Source of the DNA: Limosilactobacillus pulli
Lineage (GTDB): Bacteria > Bacillota > Bacilli > Lactobacillales > Lactobacillaceae
Reading direction: 5' to 3'
Length of the DNA: 64,000 nt
NCBI RefSeq assembly: GCF_947381555.1
Contig: NZ_CANCWQ010000006.1
Coordinates: 18,002 to 82,001, forward strand
Within the stretch, counting starts at the first letter, position 1. Each line of letters begins with the position of its first letter. Both the position numbers and the translations under genes were made by a program. The notes under the pieces are model-generated. The model worked only from the letters and a program-made list of their open reading frames with translations. It was not told the origin of the DNA and did no database searches. Below are positions 1 through 8,432 of the stretch, piece by piece.

Positions 1-1
1 G

Positions 2-808
2 ACATTGGCTGCCAGCTTGGCGGCTTTTTATCAACAGATTCCGGTTGGTCACGTTGAGGCAGGGCTGCGAACCTGGGAAAAATATGATCCTTTTCCTGAA
101 GAGATCAATCGTCAGCTGACTGATACCATCGCACAGTGGTATTTTGCACCAACCGAACGGAGCCGGCAAAATCTGCTGAAAGAGCATCATAATGACCAGC
201 AGATATACATAACGGGCACTACCGCCATTGACGTGCTGGCTCACACCATCAAAGATCAATGGCAAATGCCGATTCTTGATCAGATTCAGCCGGATGCCAA
301 GTTGATTCTTTTAACGATGCATCGTCGTGAGAATCAAGGAGCCCCGATGCAGGAAGCTTTTGATGCCATCAATGATTTTGTTTTAAGCCACCCTGAAGTT
401 GAAGTTGTTTTTCCGGTTCATTTAAGTCCCAATGTTCAAAAGGCAGCTCATCAAGCGTTTGATGATAATAATCGCGTTCATCTGATTGCACCTTTGAACG
501 TTATCGACTTTCACAATTTAGCGGCTCGCAGCTGGCTGATCATGACGGATTCCGGCGGCATTCAAGAAGAAGCACCTTCTCTGGGGAAGCTGGTCTTGGT
601 TTTGCGTGATACTACTGAACGTCCAGAAGGCGTTGCAGCCGGTACGCTCAAATTGGTCGGTACGGATGCCAAAGAGATTTCAAAATGGCTTAATACATTT
701 TTGAATGATCCGGCACGCTATGATCAGATGGCCAAAGCTCAAAATCCTTATGGTGACGGCCATGCTGCCGAGCGAATCGTGAACGTTTTGCGTCAGGAAC
801 TGAATTAA
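2..808 (+). CDS. wecB: UDP-N-acetylglucosamine 2-epimerase, C-terminal part
   Basis: This enzyme interconverts UDP-GlcNAc and UDP-ManNAc in the cytoplasm and supplies ManNAc for cell-wall polymers or exopolysaccharide. The 5' end lies outside the window, so the roughly 100 residues of the first Rossmann half are missing; the frame is open from base 2. Family motifs are clear: HVEAGLRTWEKYDPFPEE near the visible start, MHRRENQG, and DSGGIQEEAPSLGK in the C-terminal UDP-binding half. The gene ends 15 bases before the next reading frame on the same strand. The family call is firm; the pathway it feeds is inferred. Confidence 0.93.
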   Translation, partial: TLAASLAAFYQQIPVGHVEAGLRTWEKYDPFPEEINRQLTDTIAQWYFAPTERSRQNLLKEHHNDQQIYITGTTAIDVLAHTIKDQWQMPILDQIQPDAKLILLTMHRRENQGAPMQEAFDAINDFVLSHPEVEVVFPVHLSPNVQKAAHQAFDDNNRVHLIAPLNVIDFHNLAARSWLIMTDSGGIQEEAPSLGKLVLVLRDTTERPEGVAAGTLKLVGTDAKEISKWLNTFLNDPARYDQMAKAQNPYGDGHAAERIVNVLRQELN

Positions 809-823
809 GAAAGGAAGAAAGTA

Positions 824-1318
824 ATGAAGATCTCAAAGCTTTGCAAATATGCAGTTATTCCAGCCGCCATTTTAATTTTATCGCAAACCGTTATCGGTAA
901 GGCGATTGCCGACACGCTGACACCGGCTGCGGTCAGCTCAACGGCTTCATTTGGCCAGACCGCACAAAAAGGGACGACCGCATCAACTGCTAAGATGGCA
1001 ACTAAGGCTCAAGGCGACTCGGTTTCAGGCGATGGCTGGACGATTATTCCTGGCATTCCAGGAGACGGTACGCGGGCAGCGACGGCGGCTACGGCAGCCA
1101 TTGCCGCTACTGCGCCAACCGCCGCTACGGCTGCCACAGCGGCTACTGCCTCAACTGCACCAACCGTGCTAACTTGCACCAATGTGGTTGTAATTGTTGT
1201 CGTTCGAGTTCACTACTTTAGCTGCTACAACTACCGCTACAGCTGCTACCCAGTATTTTCAATGCACCGAACAGCTCGCGTTTACTACGCACATTGTGGT
1301 TGGTTCTCATTCTGCTAA
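824..1318 (+). CDS. Small exported low-complexity protein, frame possibly broken
   Basis: Not a recognised family. The start follows AGAAAGGAAGAAAGTA. Residues 1-30 form a good signal peptide (MKISKLCKYAV, then a hydrophobic core, cleavage likely after GKAIA). Residues 31-83 are Thr/Ala/Ser/Gly-rich, then comes an Ala-Thr repeat from about residue 85 to 113. From about base 1165 the composition changes abruptly to Cys/Tyr. The Ala/Thr codon pattern resumes one base out of frame near 1209-1250. The minus-one frame at about 1066-1205 is Gly/Tyr/Cys-rich and resembles the present C-terminus. A one-base shift, real or a sequencing error, is therefore likely. A terminator follows the stop at 1318, which supports that stop as the original end. 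Confidence 0.5.
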   Translation: MKISKLCKYAVIPAAILILSQTVIGKAIADTLTPAAVSSTASFGQTAQKGTTASTAKMATKAQGDSVSGDGWTIIPGIPGDGTRAATAATAAIAATAPTAATAATAATASTAPTVLTCTNVVVIVVVRVHYFSCYNYRYSCYPVFSMHRTARVYYAHCGWFSFC

Positions 1319-1336
1319 ACAACTATCAAAAGTAAC

Positions 1337-1383
1337 AAATAACGCTGTGTCAAGCTCGATGAAAGCTTAATACAGCGTTATTT
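1337..1383. terminator. Bidirectional terminator between convergent genes
   Basis: A 12-bp perfect stem (AAATAACGCTGT with ACAGCGTTATTT) with A- and T-rich flanks separates the convergent genes ending at 1318 and 1389. It could serve both. Confidence 0.75.
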
Positions 1384-1388
1384 ATGTT

Positions 1389-2069
1389 TTACAAGATATT
1401 TTTAAATAAAAAGAACAACAAGGGACCTAATAAGGACGGCAACATATCCAAGGTTTTAAACTCTTTGATCTTTAAGAGTGAAAAACCAGATGCCGCAATC
1501 AAAAAGCCGCCGACGATCGATTCTTCCACAACAAAAGCATTCGAAAAGAAACTGGCAGATAAAAATTTAGCGATCAAATAGATACCACCGAACCAAATCA
1601 ATACAATTGGCGTTTCCAAAAGCATGCCCCAGCCAAAGCCGGTCCCAAAAATAATACCGCATACTAGCGTCAGCATGGCGTTGGTATAAAGCATGGTCTG
1701 ATTGCCATTGGTTGCGGCAACGACAGGCCCCAGGATTCCCAAAGCACCAATGCAGTCCAAAAAACTTGCCGTGGCCACGCCTTCACCAAGCTTGGAGGTA
1801 AAGCGCGTGCTGAGCCAGTGGTTAGAGCGGTCATCTAATTGCCAGTATGTCCCTAAAGGAATGCCTACTGCCAGACTGATGATGAACAAAACAGGATAAT
1901 GACTCTTTGGCATATTGCTGATCACCGACTGCAGTCCCACGCCTAAAGCTGCAAAACCCAGGGCAATCCAGAGGGTCTCGATATATTTTTCTTGCAGAAA
2001 CTGCTTGAAAAAACAGCCGATTGCCGTCCCAACGACTACTGCACCAACATTGGCCCAGATTCCGATCAT
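1389..2069 (-). CDS. DUF554 family membrane protein
   Basis: A 226-residue polytopic membrane protein of the DUF554 (YqgA/YdfK) family, whose function is not established. It starts MIGIWANVGAVVVGTAIG and shows about six or seven hydrophobic segments, with the family-typical Gly-rich helices (CIGALGILGP, GIIFGTGFGWGM). The start is preceded by GTGAGG at good spacing. It is transcribed alone, convergent with the upstream small exported gene. Family assignment is by overall sequence pattern. Confidence 0.8.
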   Translation of the reverse strand: MIGIWANVGAVVVGTAIGCFFKQFLQEKYIETLWIALGFAALGVGLQSVISNMPKSHYPVLFIISLAVGIPLGTYWQLDDRSNHWLSTRFTSKLGEGVATASFLDCIGALGILGPVVAATNGNQTMLYTNAMLTLVCGIIFGTGFGWGMLLETPIVLIWFGGIYLIAKFLSASFFSNAFVVEESIVGGFLIAASGFSLLKIKEFKTLDMLPSLLGPLLFFLFKNIL

Positions 2070-2232
2070 GTTAAAAACCTCACTTTAAATTGTTGCGCCG
2101 AGCCAAACGGATTCAGCAAAGCACCTTTAAACATACTTAATTATTTTAGCCTATTTAGACTTGATAAAAAAGTAATTGCTATACCCGGGTGAATTGTCCC
2201 AGCTTGGTAATCTGGCCGTCATTCAAACATCA

Positions 2233-2267
2233 GAAAAGGTCAACCGGCGAGCAGATCGCGGTTGACC
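2233..2267 (-). terminator. Terminator of the dipeptidase gene
   Basis: On the minus strand, a GGTCAACCG / CGGTTGACC stem is followed by TTTTCT, about 20 bases after the stop of the gene ending at 2290. The T-run is short. Confidence 0.6.
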
Positions 2268-2289
2268 AATTGATTAAGTGAATTAGTGA

Positions 2290-3702
2290 TTATAGATTTT
2301 CATCTGTGTTAAAATTCAAAGGACAGTAATCGGTCATCTTGGTGATCAATTCAAGACTTAATTGACGATAGGCATTCAAAACGTCGGTAGCAAAGTTTTC
2401 AGACTGCCGCGTCAAATAATTGGTCAATTTGGCACCTGCCAGACTGGCTGCTTTTTCGTCAGTTGCTTGAATCATCGCAATTGCCTTGGCATTGCAGTCT
2501 TTTTGCACGTCTCTGAGCATTGGTAGAAAATCATGCAGATGACTGTCAACCAAGACGCTGGCATGCTTAAAGATCCAGTATGCTGAATTGAGCTGAGCTG
2601 GCAGCTTGCCACGCTTATACGGAGCTGGCGTGTCATTGATGTTGCTAAAGAACGGCACAAACGTTGATTCATTGGCAACCCCCATGGCAATCCAGTGAAT
2701 GCTGTTCTTAGAGGCCCGCGACGTCTGCAGAATGTGGGCTTCTTGAGTCTTGGCCAGACTGATTGGACGGTAGCGGTGCTTTTCTTCTTCAGAACCAGTA
2801 CCGATTGGATCAAATGGCGTACCCTCATAATGTGAGCCAAGGTAGGCCTGAGCATCAAAGATTGAAAGCTGACGTTCGGGCTTCATCAAAAACGGCAGCT
2901 CGGTGTCTTCTGGCTGTTCGTTTTGAGCAACTTTGGGACTGAACATTTGGTGCCCATACCAGACGCGCGGTTCGCTGTAGACGGCATCAGAGCGGTCAGC
3001 CGTACCAAAGATCTGACGGAAGTTGAAGGTGCCAGGGTGTGGATTCAGATGATTCTTTTCAACGAATTCCTGAATACCGGGATGGTACATAAAGTTGTCT
3101 GGGTCGTTAAAGTCGATTTCTTGAATTGCCAGTTGGTTGGCAACTACGGCATAGCAGTCATCGGGAATGCGCTGAGCAACCCAGTAGTGACCAGCCCCGG
3201 TTTCCAGATACCAAGCCTCGTCATCATCGGCAAACAAAATACCATTGGTTTCACCGGTGCCGTATTTGGCCACCAGTTGACCCAAACGCTGAACCCCTTC
3301 ACGCGCAGTCTTGACGTATGGCAAAACAACGGTAACCATAGCTTCTTCGTTCAAACCTTCTTTAACGAGTGGATCGTATCCTAAAACCAGGTCGTTGGAA
3401 TAGGCACTTTCAGTTGCACTCATCGCTACGCCGTATTCATTGATGCCGGCTTCTTCAAACAGGCCATATTTATCGGTCCATTCTGGGGTAGCCGTATAGC
3501 GGGCGCTGATTTTGGGCAGTGTAAGCTCAAGCTTGGTGTCCTTGGAAATGAATTGTGATGGCATCTCGCCACGAGCATGGACGACCAGACGCTTTGGCCA
3601 GGCTGCCTTGGCATCTTCATTGCGGCCGATCATGATCGAACCATCGCGGCTGGCTTTTTTACCAATCAAGATACTGGTACATGCCGAGAGTTTTTGTGAC
3701 AT
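2290..3702 (-). CDS. pepD: C69 family dipeptidase
   Basis: A cytoplasmic N-terminal-nucleophile dipeptidase of MEROPS family C69 that cleaves a broad range of dipeptides, part of the peptide-utilisation set of lactobacilli. The protein has 470 residues, normal for the family. The expected nucleophile is Cys8 in the opening SQKLSACTSILIGKKAS; in this family it can become the N-terminus after autoprocessing. The conserved IGRNEDAK and the SATESAYSND block, typical of PepD, are also present. The start has AAGGGG about 8 bases upstream. It is a single-gene unit, divergent from the antiporter gene at 3797. Several paralogues (pepDA, pepDB) exist in lactobacilli and I cannot tell which this is. Confidence 0.9.
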   Translation of the reverse strand: MSQKLSACTSILIGKKASRDGSIMIGRNEDAKAAWPKRLVVHARGEMPSQFISKDTKLELTLPKISARYTATPEWTDKYGLFEEAGINEYGVAMSATESAYSNDLVLGYDPLVKEGLNEEAMVTVVLPYVKTAREGVQRLGQLVAKYGTGETNGILFADDDEAWYLETGAGHYWVAQRIPDDCYAVVANQLAIQEIDFNDPDNFMYHPGIQEFVEKNHLNPHPGTFNFRQIFGTADRSDAVYSEPRVWYGHQMFSPKVAQNEQPEDTELPFLMKPERQLSIFDAQAYLGSHYEGTPFDPIGTGSEEEKHRYRPISLAKTQEAHILQTSRASKNSIHWIAMGVANESTFVPFFSNINDTPAPYKRGKLPAQLNSAYWIFKHASVLVDSHLHDFLPMLRDVQKDCNAKAIAMIQATDEKAASLAGAKLTNYLTRQSENFATDVLNAYRQLSLELITKMTDYCPLNFNTDENL

Positions 3703-3796
3703 ATTCAGGTCCCCTTATTTTGATTTTGTAACTTTATGTATTTATTTTAAACCAAGTAATCAATAAAATTAAACAAAAAGTGGAGGAAATTAAATA

Positions 3797-5626
3797 ATGG
3801 AACAGCTTTCAATGTTTATTATTATGTTTTCAGCCTTGCTGATTCCAATATTGATGGCACGTTTTAAGGTTGCCAGCGTACCAACTGCAGTCGCCGAAAT
3901 CATCGTTGGGATTATTTTGGGCAAGAGCGGCCTTAATCTAGTGGTGCAGACCCGTGACCTGACTTTTTTATCGAGTCTGGGTGTGATTGTCTTGATGTTT
4001 TTGTCCGGGATGGAAATTAATTTCAGTCTGTTCAAAAAACAACCGGGGGTTAAAAGAGATCATCAGTCACCGGTTAATTTGGCGATTGAATCGTTTGCCG
4101 GTATCATGCTGACGGCGTTTGTACTGGCAATGATCCTTAAGATGACAGGGATGTTCAGCGACGTTTTGCTGGCGACGATTATCTTTTCAACAGTGGCGCT
4201 AGGTGTAGTAATTGCAACGCTGAAAGAAAAAGAGATTCTCAGCCGCCCCATGGGACAGACAATTTTACTAACAGCGGTTTTGGGTGAGGTAATTCCGATG
4301 CTTTCGCTAACGGTCTATGCCTCGATCAATGGTGGCAATGCTGGGCGATTGTGGATGATCGTTTTGCTGTTTTTGGCAGCCATCGTACTCTTGAATCGGT
4401 TCAAGCAGCCCTTTATCTGGTTTAACAAAGTAACCAAAGCGACTACGCAGCTGGATATTCGTTTGGCCTTTTTCTTGATCTTTACGCTGGTAACGCTGGC
4501 CGAAACGGTGGGGGCCGAAAATATCCTGGGAGCCTTTTTAGCCGGGATGGTTATGAAGCTGCTGGAACCAAGCGAGACGACGCAAGATAAGCTGACGTCA
4601 ATCGGCTATGGCTTCTTTATTCCGATCTTCTTTTTGATGACCGGTGTTAAATTGAATCTGCGTACGCTGTTGGTCAATCCGCATGCTCTGGCGCTGATTC
4701 CGGTACTGGTAATCTGCTTTGTTTTGGCAAAGTTGACCCCAATGTTGGTGTTCAGACAACGTTTTAATGGTCGTAATGCCTTTGCGGGCGGTTTTTTGCT
4801 GGTAACGACAATTACGCTGGTTTTACCAACGCTGCAAGTTGCCCGTAATCTGCATGCCATCACCAGTACCCAGTCAGATGCTTTTGTGCTGGCGGCTGTA
4901 ATCGTCTGCATTATTGCACCAATCGTTTTCAACTCGGTTTATCGACTGGCTCCAGAAGACAAAGTCAAGCAGCGCGTTGTCTTTTTGGGGACCAACGTTT
5001 TCAGTGTTCCAGTGGCTCAACAGCTGTCACGCAACTGGTATGAGGTGCGCATGGTAACTGACAGTAAAGATAACTACAAGACCTACGACAGTGAAGTCAA
5101 GAACCTGACCTATTTGCCGGAACTAAGTGAAGCAGCGCTGGAAAAAGAAAAGCTTTTTAACTGTGACATCATGGCGATTGACTATCTGGACGATGCCAAA
5201 AACTTCCGACTGGCCAAACTGGCTAAGGCACACCATGTCAGCCGCGTGATTGCCGGTCAGAATCAGCGCAATCTGGATGAGGATCAGCGCAACAAACTGC
5301 AAAAACTGGGCGTTGAGATCTTTAACGTCTATAACGTCCAAACGAGCGTTTTAAGAGCGCTGATTGAATCGCCATCAATCATGACGATGCTTAACAGTAC
5401 CGAAGCCGGCCTTTATGAAGTCGTGGTTCGCAATCGTCGCTATACCGGCCAGCAGTTGCAGGCATTGCCGTTTATTGACAAGATAACGGTCAGCCGGATT
5501 CGTCGTGGCAGTCAGTGGCTGATTCCAAGGGGGACAACGGTGATCGAGCCGGGCGATCACTTGATTTTTACCGGTAAAGCCAGTGACGTGGCCAATATTC
5601 GGGCCGAACTGCGTAAACGCAACTAA
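3797..5626 (+). CDS. Kef-type monovalent cation:proton antiporter with TrkA domain
   Basis: A CPA2-family antiporter of 609 residues. Residues 1 to about 385 hold roughly 12 membrane helices of the Na_H_Exchanger fold, including AEIIVGIILGKSGLNL near the start and NILGAFLAGMVMKLLEPSE in the core. Residues about 395-515 look like a TrkA-N (RCK) domain, with a modified Rossmann loop (VVFLGTNVFSVPVAQQLSR) rather than a canonical GxGxxG. Residues about 530-609 look like a TrkA-C domain. Such proteins export K+ or Na+ in exchange for protons under cytosolic nucleotide control. Ion specificity cannot be read from the sequence. The start is well supported by GGAGGAAATTAAATA. A terminator follows the stop. 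Confidence 0.9.
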   Translation: MEQLSMFIIMFSALLIPILMARFKVASVPTAVAEIIVGIILGKSGLNLVVQTRDLTFLSSLGVIVLMFLSGMEINFSLFKKQPGVKRDHQSPVNLAIESFAGIMLTAFVLAMILKMTGMFSDVLLATIIFSTVALGVVIATLKEKEILSRPMGQTILLTAVLGEVIPMLSLTVYASINGGNAGRLWMIVLLFLAAIVLLNRFKQPFIWFNKVTKATTQLDIRLAFFLIFTLVTLAETVGAENILGAFLAGMVMKLLEPSETTQDKLTSIGYGFFIPIFFLMTGVKLNLRTLLVNPHALALIPVLVICFVLAKLTPMLVFRQRFNGRNAFAGGFLLVTTITLVLPTLQVARNLHAITSTQSDAFVLAAVIVCIIAPIVFNSVYRLAPEDKVKQRVVFLGTNVFSVPVAQQLSRNWYEVRMVTDSKDNYKTYDSEVKNLTYLPELSEAALEKEKLFNCDIMAIDYLDDAKNFRLAKLAKAHHVSRVIAGQNQRNLDEDQRNKLQKLGVEIFNVYNVQTSVLRALIESPSIMTMLNSTEAGLYEVVVRNRRYTGQQLQALPFIDKITVSRIRRGSQWLIPRGTTVIEPGDHLIFTGKASDVANIRAELRKRN

Positions 5627-5635
5627 GATAAAACC

Positions 5636-5685
5636 AAAACAGTGCCACGGCAGGCTGATGATTAAGCTTGCAATGGCACTGTTTT
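5636..5685 (+). terminator. Terminator of the antiporter gene
   Basis: A 12-bp stem AAAACAGTGCCA / TGGCACTGTTTT with a loop of about 26 bases, 10 bases after the antiporter stop. Its A/T flanks may also let it stop transcripts of the convergent gene ending at 5726. Confidence 0.75.
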
Positions 5686-5725
5686 CATATTACTGAAAGC
5701 TGCCGATAACGGGATGTCAGTTTGA

Positions 5726-5908
5726 TTATTTTTGCTCAAATAAAAGTGCGCAGACAATCATGATAGCAGCCAGGCCCCAGGCAGCCAATTTAAAGATCAG
5801 CAGTCCCTTAGGCGTGGTCTTGATTTCTGGATGGCGTTTCCAGTAGATCGGCATTAAAACGGCCAGCAGCACACAGCCGGTTGCGATTATCCAAAACATA
5901 TTAATCAC
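5726..5908 (-). CDS. Small two-helix membrane protein, unknown
   Basis: A 60-residue protein with two membrane helices (residues about 3-20 and 36-56) joined by a basic loop (KRHPEIKTTPKG) and ending FEQK. The start is preceded by GAGGTGATTAAT, a good Shine-Dalgarno. I do not recognise the family. It stands alone between the antiporter and the thiolase promoter region. The ribosome-binding site and amphipathic layout make it likely a true gene. Confidence 0.6.
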   Translation of the reverse strand: MINMFWIIATGCVLLAVLMPIYWKRHPEIKTTPKGLLIFKLAAWGLAAIMIVCALLFEQK

Positions 5909-6014
5909 CTCACGTATATTCGTAAAAACTTTACCATATATTCAGCAGGTATTGACAATCATTAATCACCTTTTTGATGATTTACGATTGATAAACCGCA
6001 GCGCAAAAGGTGGT

Positions 6015-6065
6015 CATTAATTAATGGGGCAATTAATTGCACTGGACAACGAAAATCGATAAACT
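6015..6065 (+). promoter_or_regulatory. Thiolase promoter with two adjacent palindromes
   Basis: Two perfect 12-bp palindromes lie side by side, CATTAATTAATG at 6015-6026 and GCAATTAATTGC at 6029-6040, sharing an ATTAAT core and spaced 14 bp centre to centre. The second overlaps a candidate -35 (TTGCAC, 6037-6042) followed after 17 bp by TAAACT (6060-6065). The layout suggests a repressor operator on the thiolase promoter; the regulator is unknown. Confidence 0.45.
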
Positions 6066-6105
6066 AGGTTACGTTTGCAAGATTTCATATGGTGGGGGAA
6101 GCTTA

Positions 6106-7284
6106 ATGGAAAAAACATATATTGTTGCTGCCCGGCGAACGCCAATTGGTAAATTTGGCAAGTCTTTAGCGGCCGTTTCTGCCGTGGAGCTTGGCGCAGT
6201 TGCAATCGAAGCCGTCGTCAAAGACAGCGGCGTGACCAAAGAGGCGATTGATCAAGTTTTAATGGGCAACGTAATTCAAGCTGGCGCTGGCCAGAATCCA
6301 GCTCGTCAAGCCGCAGTTAAAGCCGGGTTGGACTATGCCACGCCCGCAATTACGATTAATGACGTCTGCGGCTCTGGATTGTCAAGCGTTAATCTGGCAG
6401 CTAGTCTGATTCAATCAAATCAAGCGCGGATTGTGATCGCCGGTGGGATGGAAAGCATGTCGCGGGCGCCTTATATCTTAAATCAGGCTCGTGGCGGCTA
6501 TCGATTTGGGGATGGACAACTAATCGATGCTTTACAAAAAGATGCCTTGATTGACGTTGAAAACAACTATCCAATGGGAATTACCGCTGAAAACGTTGCT
6601 GAGCTTGATCAAATCAGTCGTCAAGCGCAAGATGAATTTGCCCTGCGCAGTCATCAAAAAGCAGTTGCGGCACAAGCCAGTCATGCGTTTGATCGTGAAA
6701 TTGTCCCAGTCGAGGTTCCAACCCGCAAAGGCACGGTGATTGTTAAAGAAGATGAGGCCCCGCGCGCGGATACCTCACTTGAAGCGCTGCAGAAGCTAAA
6801 GCCGTCATTTACCAGTCAAGGAACGGTTACGGCGGGGAATGCCTCGGGACTTAACGATGGGGCAGCAGTCGTGATGCTGGCTTCTGAATCGGCAGTAAAA
6901 CAATATGGACTGCAGCCTTTAGCCGAGTGGCAAGCCGCGACCCTGGTTGGTATTGACCCGGCCTATATGGGATTAGGGCCAGCCTACGCAATTGAAAAAT
7001 TGTTTAAGGACAATGGTATCAGCCGTGATGATATTGACCTGTATGAAATCAACGAAGCCTTTGCCTCACAATCAGTTGCCTGTCTGCGACGGCTCAAGCT
7101 GGACGAACAGCGTGTCAACCCTCGTGGCGGTGCGTTGGCGCTGGGGCATCCGGTGGGCTGTTCCGGAGCTCGAATTCTGGTGACGCTGATTCATGAAATG
7201 CATGATCTCGATGCACAGACTGGGATTGCCAGCCTGTGCATCGGTGGCGGCATGGGCGTGGCCTGTCTGATTGAAAAGGCATAG
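6106..7284 (+). CDS. Acetyl-CoA C-acetyltransferase (thiolase)
   Basis: A biosynthetic thiolase of 392 residues that condenses two acetyl-CoA to acetoacetyl-CoA, the first step of the mevalonate route to isoprenoids; HMG-CoA synthase for the next step lies at 20487. The nucleophile is Cys88 in NDVCGSG. The C-terminal motifs NEAFA, GGALALGHPVGCSGAR and CIGGGMG carry the other catalytic His and Cys. The start is set by GGTGGGGGAAGCTTA directly before ATG; the frame is open further upstream, but that part overlaps the promoter. It appears to be monocistronic. Substrate range beyond acetyl-CoA is not visible. Confidence 0.93.
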   Translation: MEKTYIVAARRTPIGKFGKSLAAVSAVELGAVAIEAVVKDSGVTKEAIDQVLMGNVIQAGAGQNPARQAAVKAGLDYATPAITINDVCGSGLSSVNLAASLIQSNQARIVIAGGMESMSRAPYILNQARGGYRFGDGQLIDALQKDALIDVENNYPMGITAENVAELDQISRQAQDEFALRSHQKAVAAQASHAFDREIVPVEVPTRKGTVIVKEDEAPRADTSLEALQKLKPSFTSQGTVTAGNASGLNDGAAVVMLASESAVKQYGLQPLAEWQAATLVGIDPAYMGLGPAYAIEKLFKDNGISRDDIDLYEINEAFASQSVACLRRLKLDEQRVNPRGGALALGHPVGCSGARILVTLIHEMHDLDAQTGIASLCIGGGMGVACLIEKA

Positions 7285-7291
7285 AAAAGAC

Positions 7292-7357
7292 TGATCTTAA
7301 AACAGCCAAAGCTCTTTTGACGAGTCAGGATGTTTCTAAGATCAATGATTGGCTGTT
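7292..7357 (+). other. Interleaved perfect inverted repeats (pseudoknot-like)
   Basis: TGATCTTA (7292-7299) is complementary to TAAGATCA (7337-7344), and AACAGCCAA (7301-7309) to TTGGCTGTT (7349-7357). The two pairs are interleaved in the order a-b-a'-b', which forces either an H-type pseudoknot or two alternative hairpins. The site lies just after the thiolase stop and has no strong T-run, so it is not a standard terminator. Confidence 0.45.
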
Positions 7358-7501
7358 AAATTAGCGTTGCCGGCGTGTCTGAGCAGCTTGGCTCAAAAGA
7401 AGCAATCTGAAGTAATGACTGGTCGAGAATAAACATTGGTAAAGGAATGGAAAAATAGTAAAATACTAATTTAGATGCATAGTTTTGAGAGGATTTTGAT
7501 T

Positions 7502-8137
7502 ATGAAAAAGTCGCGTTGGATTGATTTTGGCGTTGTCTGTGGTTTGTTTTTTCTGGCTTTCATGTTTGCCGTTTTGCGTCATGACTCCCAGATCAAAACC
7601 ATGGACCAGGCTGGCTTTGCTTTAACGATGCCAATCACGGCTATGAAAACTCGCGTCATGCTTTTGATCACCGCATTCGGCTCGCCACAGTTTCTAGGAC
7701 CGGTAACGCTGATAATGATGCTGATTTTATGGTGGAAAAAGCGCCTAGGCGACAGCATGTGGTATGGTGCCATGCAGTTTGTGGGCTATTTGTTGGTGAT
7801 TGCATTTAAGAGCAGTGTGATGCGGTCGCGGCCGGCGCATCAGTTAGAAAAGATTGGCGGCTATAGTTTTCCTAGCGGTCATACCTTTGCCACGGCAATT
7901 TTTGTTTTAACGCTGCTCGCATTGGTATGGCCACGGCTTAAATCGAGATGGGTCAAGATACTGATTGGTATCATTGGAGCTGGCTGGATCTTTTTGATTA
8001 TGTACTCACGCGTTTATCTACACGTTCACTACGCTAGTGACGTCTGGGCTGGTTTGTTGCTGGCACTTTGCTGGTGGCTGATTGCCAACTCGCAAAAAGA
8101 GCGCTTTATGAATTGGCTGGCTGAAATTCAAAAATAA
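7502..8137 (+). CDS. PAP2 superfamily phosphatase, membrane-bound
   Basis: A 211-residue integral membrane phosphatase of the PAP2 superfamily. The three signature motifs are present in order: a KSSVMRSRPAH block, FPSGHTFA, and SRVYLHVHYASD, with the catalytic His in the last. About six membrane helices are visible. Relatives dephosphorylate undecaprenyl pyrophosphate, phosphatidylglycerol phosphate or phosphatidic acid on the outer face of the membrane; the substrate here is not determined. ATG at 7502 is chosen because GAGAGGA lies 8-9 bases before it, although the frame opens 27 bases earlier. Confidence 0.88.
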   Translation: MKKSRWIDFGVVCGLFFLAFMFAVLRHDSQIKTMDQAGFALTMPITAMKTRVMLLITAFGSPQFLGPVTLIMMLILWWKKRLGDSMWYGAMQFVGYLLVIAFKSSVMRSRPAHQLEKIGGYSFPSGHTFATAIFVLTLLALVWPRLKSRWVKILIGIIGAGWIFLIMYSRVYLHVHYASDVWAGLLLALCWWLIANSQKERFMNWLAEIQK

Positions 8138-8196
8138 TTACTTATCACTCTTGTCAAATCTGTAAAAATTCGCTATACTGATTAGCGTTGACTTAT

Positions 8197-8285
8197 GGAG
8201 AGTTGGCAGAGTGGTAATGCACCGGACTCGAAATCCGGCGAACCCGTGTTGAGCGGGCGCGCAGGTTCAAATCCTGTACTCTCCT
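8197..8285 (+). tRNA. tRNA-Ser (anticodon CGA)
   Basis: The acceptor stem GGAGAGT pairs with ACTCTCC. The anticodon arm CCGGA-CTCGAAA-TCCGG places CGA in the loop. A long variable arm (CCCG...CGGG) and the T arm with GGTTCAAATCC complete a class II serine tRNA. CCA is not encoded. The base after the acceptor stem is T, whereas serine tRNAs usually carry G at position 73. An AT-rich accessory stretch begins directly after the gene, as expected for an integration site. Confidence 0.95.
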
Positions 8286-8310
8286 TTTTCAGAGACATCT
8301 AAAACTGACT

Positions 8311-8350
8311 AAAACCCCAAAGCCTTGATTTAATAGGTTTTGGGGTTTTT
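8311..8350 (+). terminator. Terminator after tRNA-Ser
   Basis: The stem AAAACCCCAAA / TTTTGGGGTTTT is followed by T residues, 26 bases beyond the tRNA 3' end. Confidence 0.8.
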
Positions 8351-8432
8351 AGTAATCACCATAAATTGGAAAGTTGGGACACCTAGACACTTGACAATTT
8401 TGGGCCTTTGTCAAATCGGATTGGTGAAGTTC

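Noticed and set aside
951..1172. An Arg/Leu/Gln/Pro-rich frame inside the small exported gene
   Set aside because: It is the by-product of the Ala-Thr codon repeat read one base out; no ribosome-binding site.
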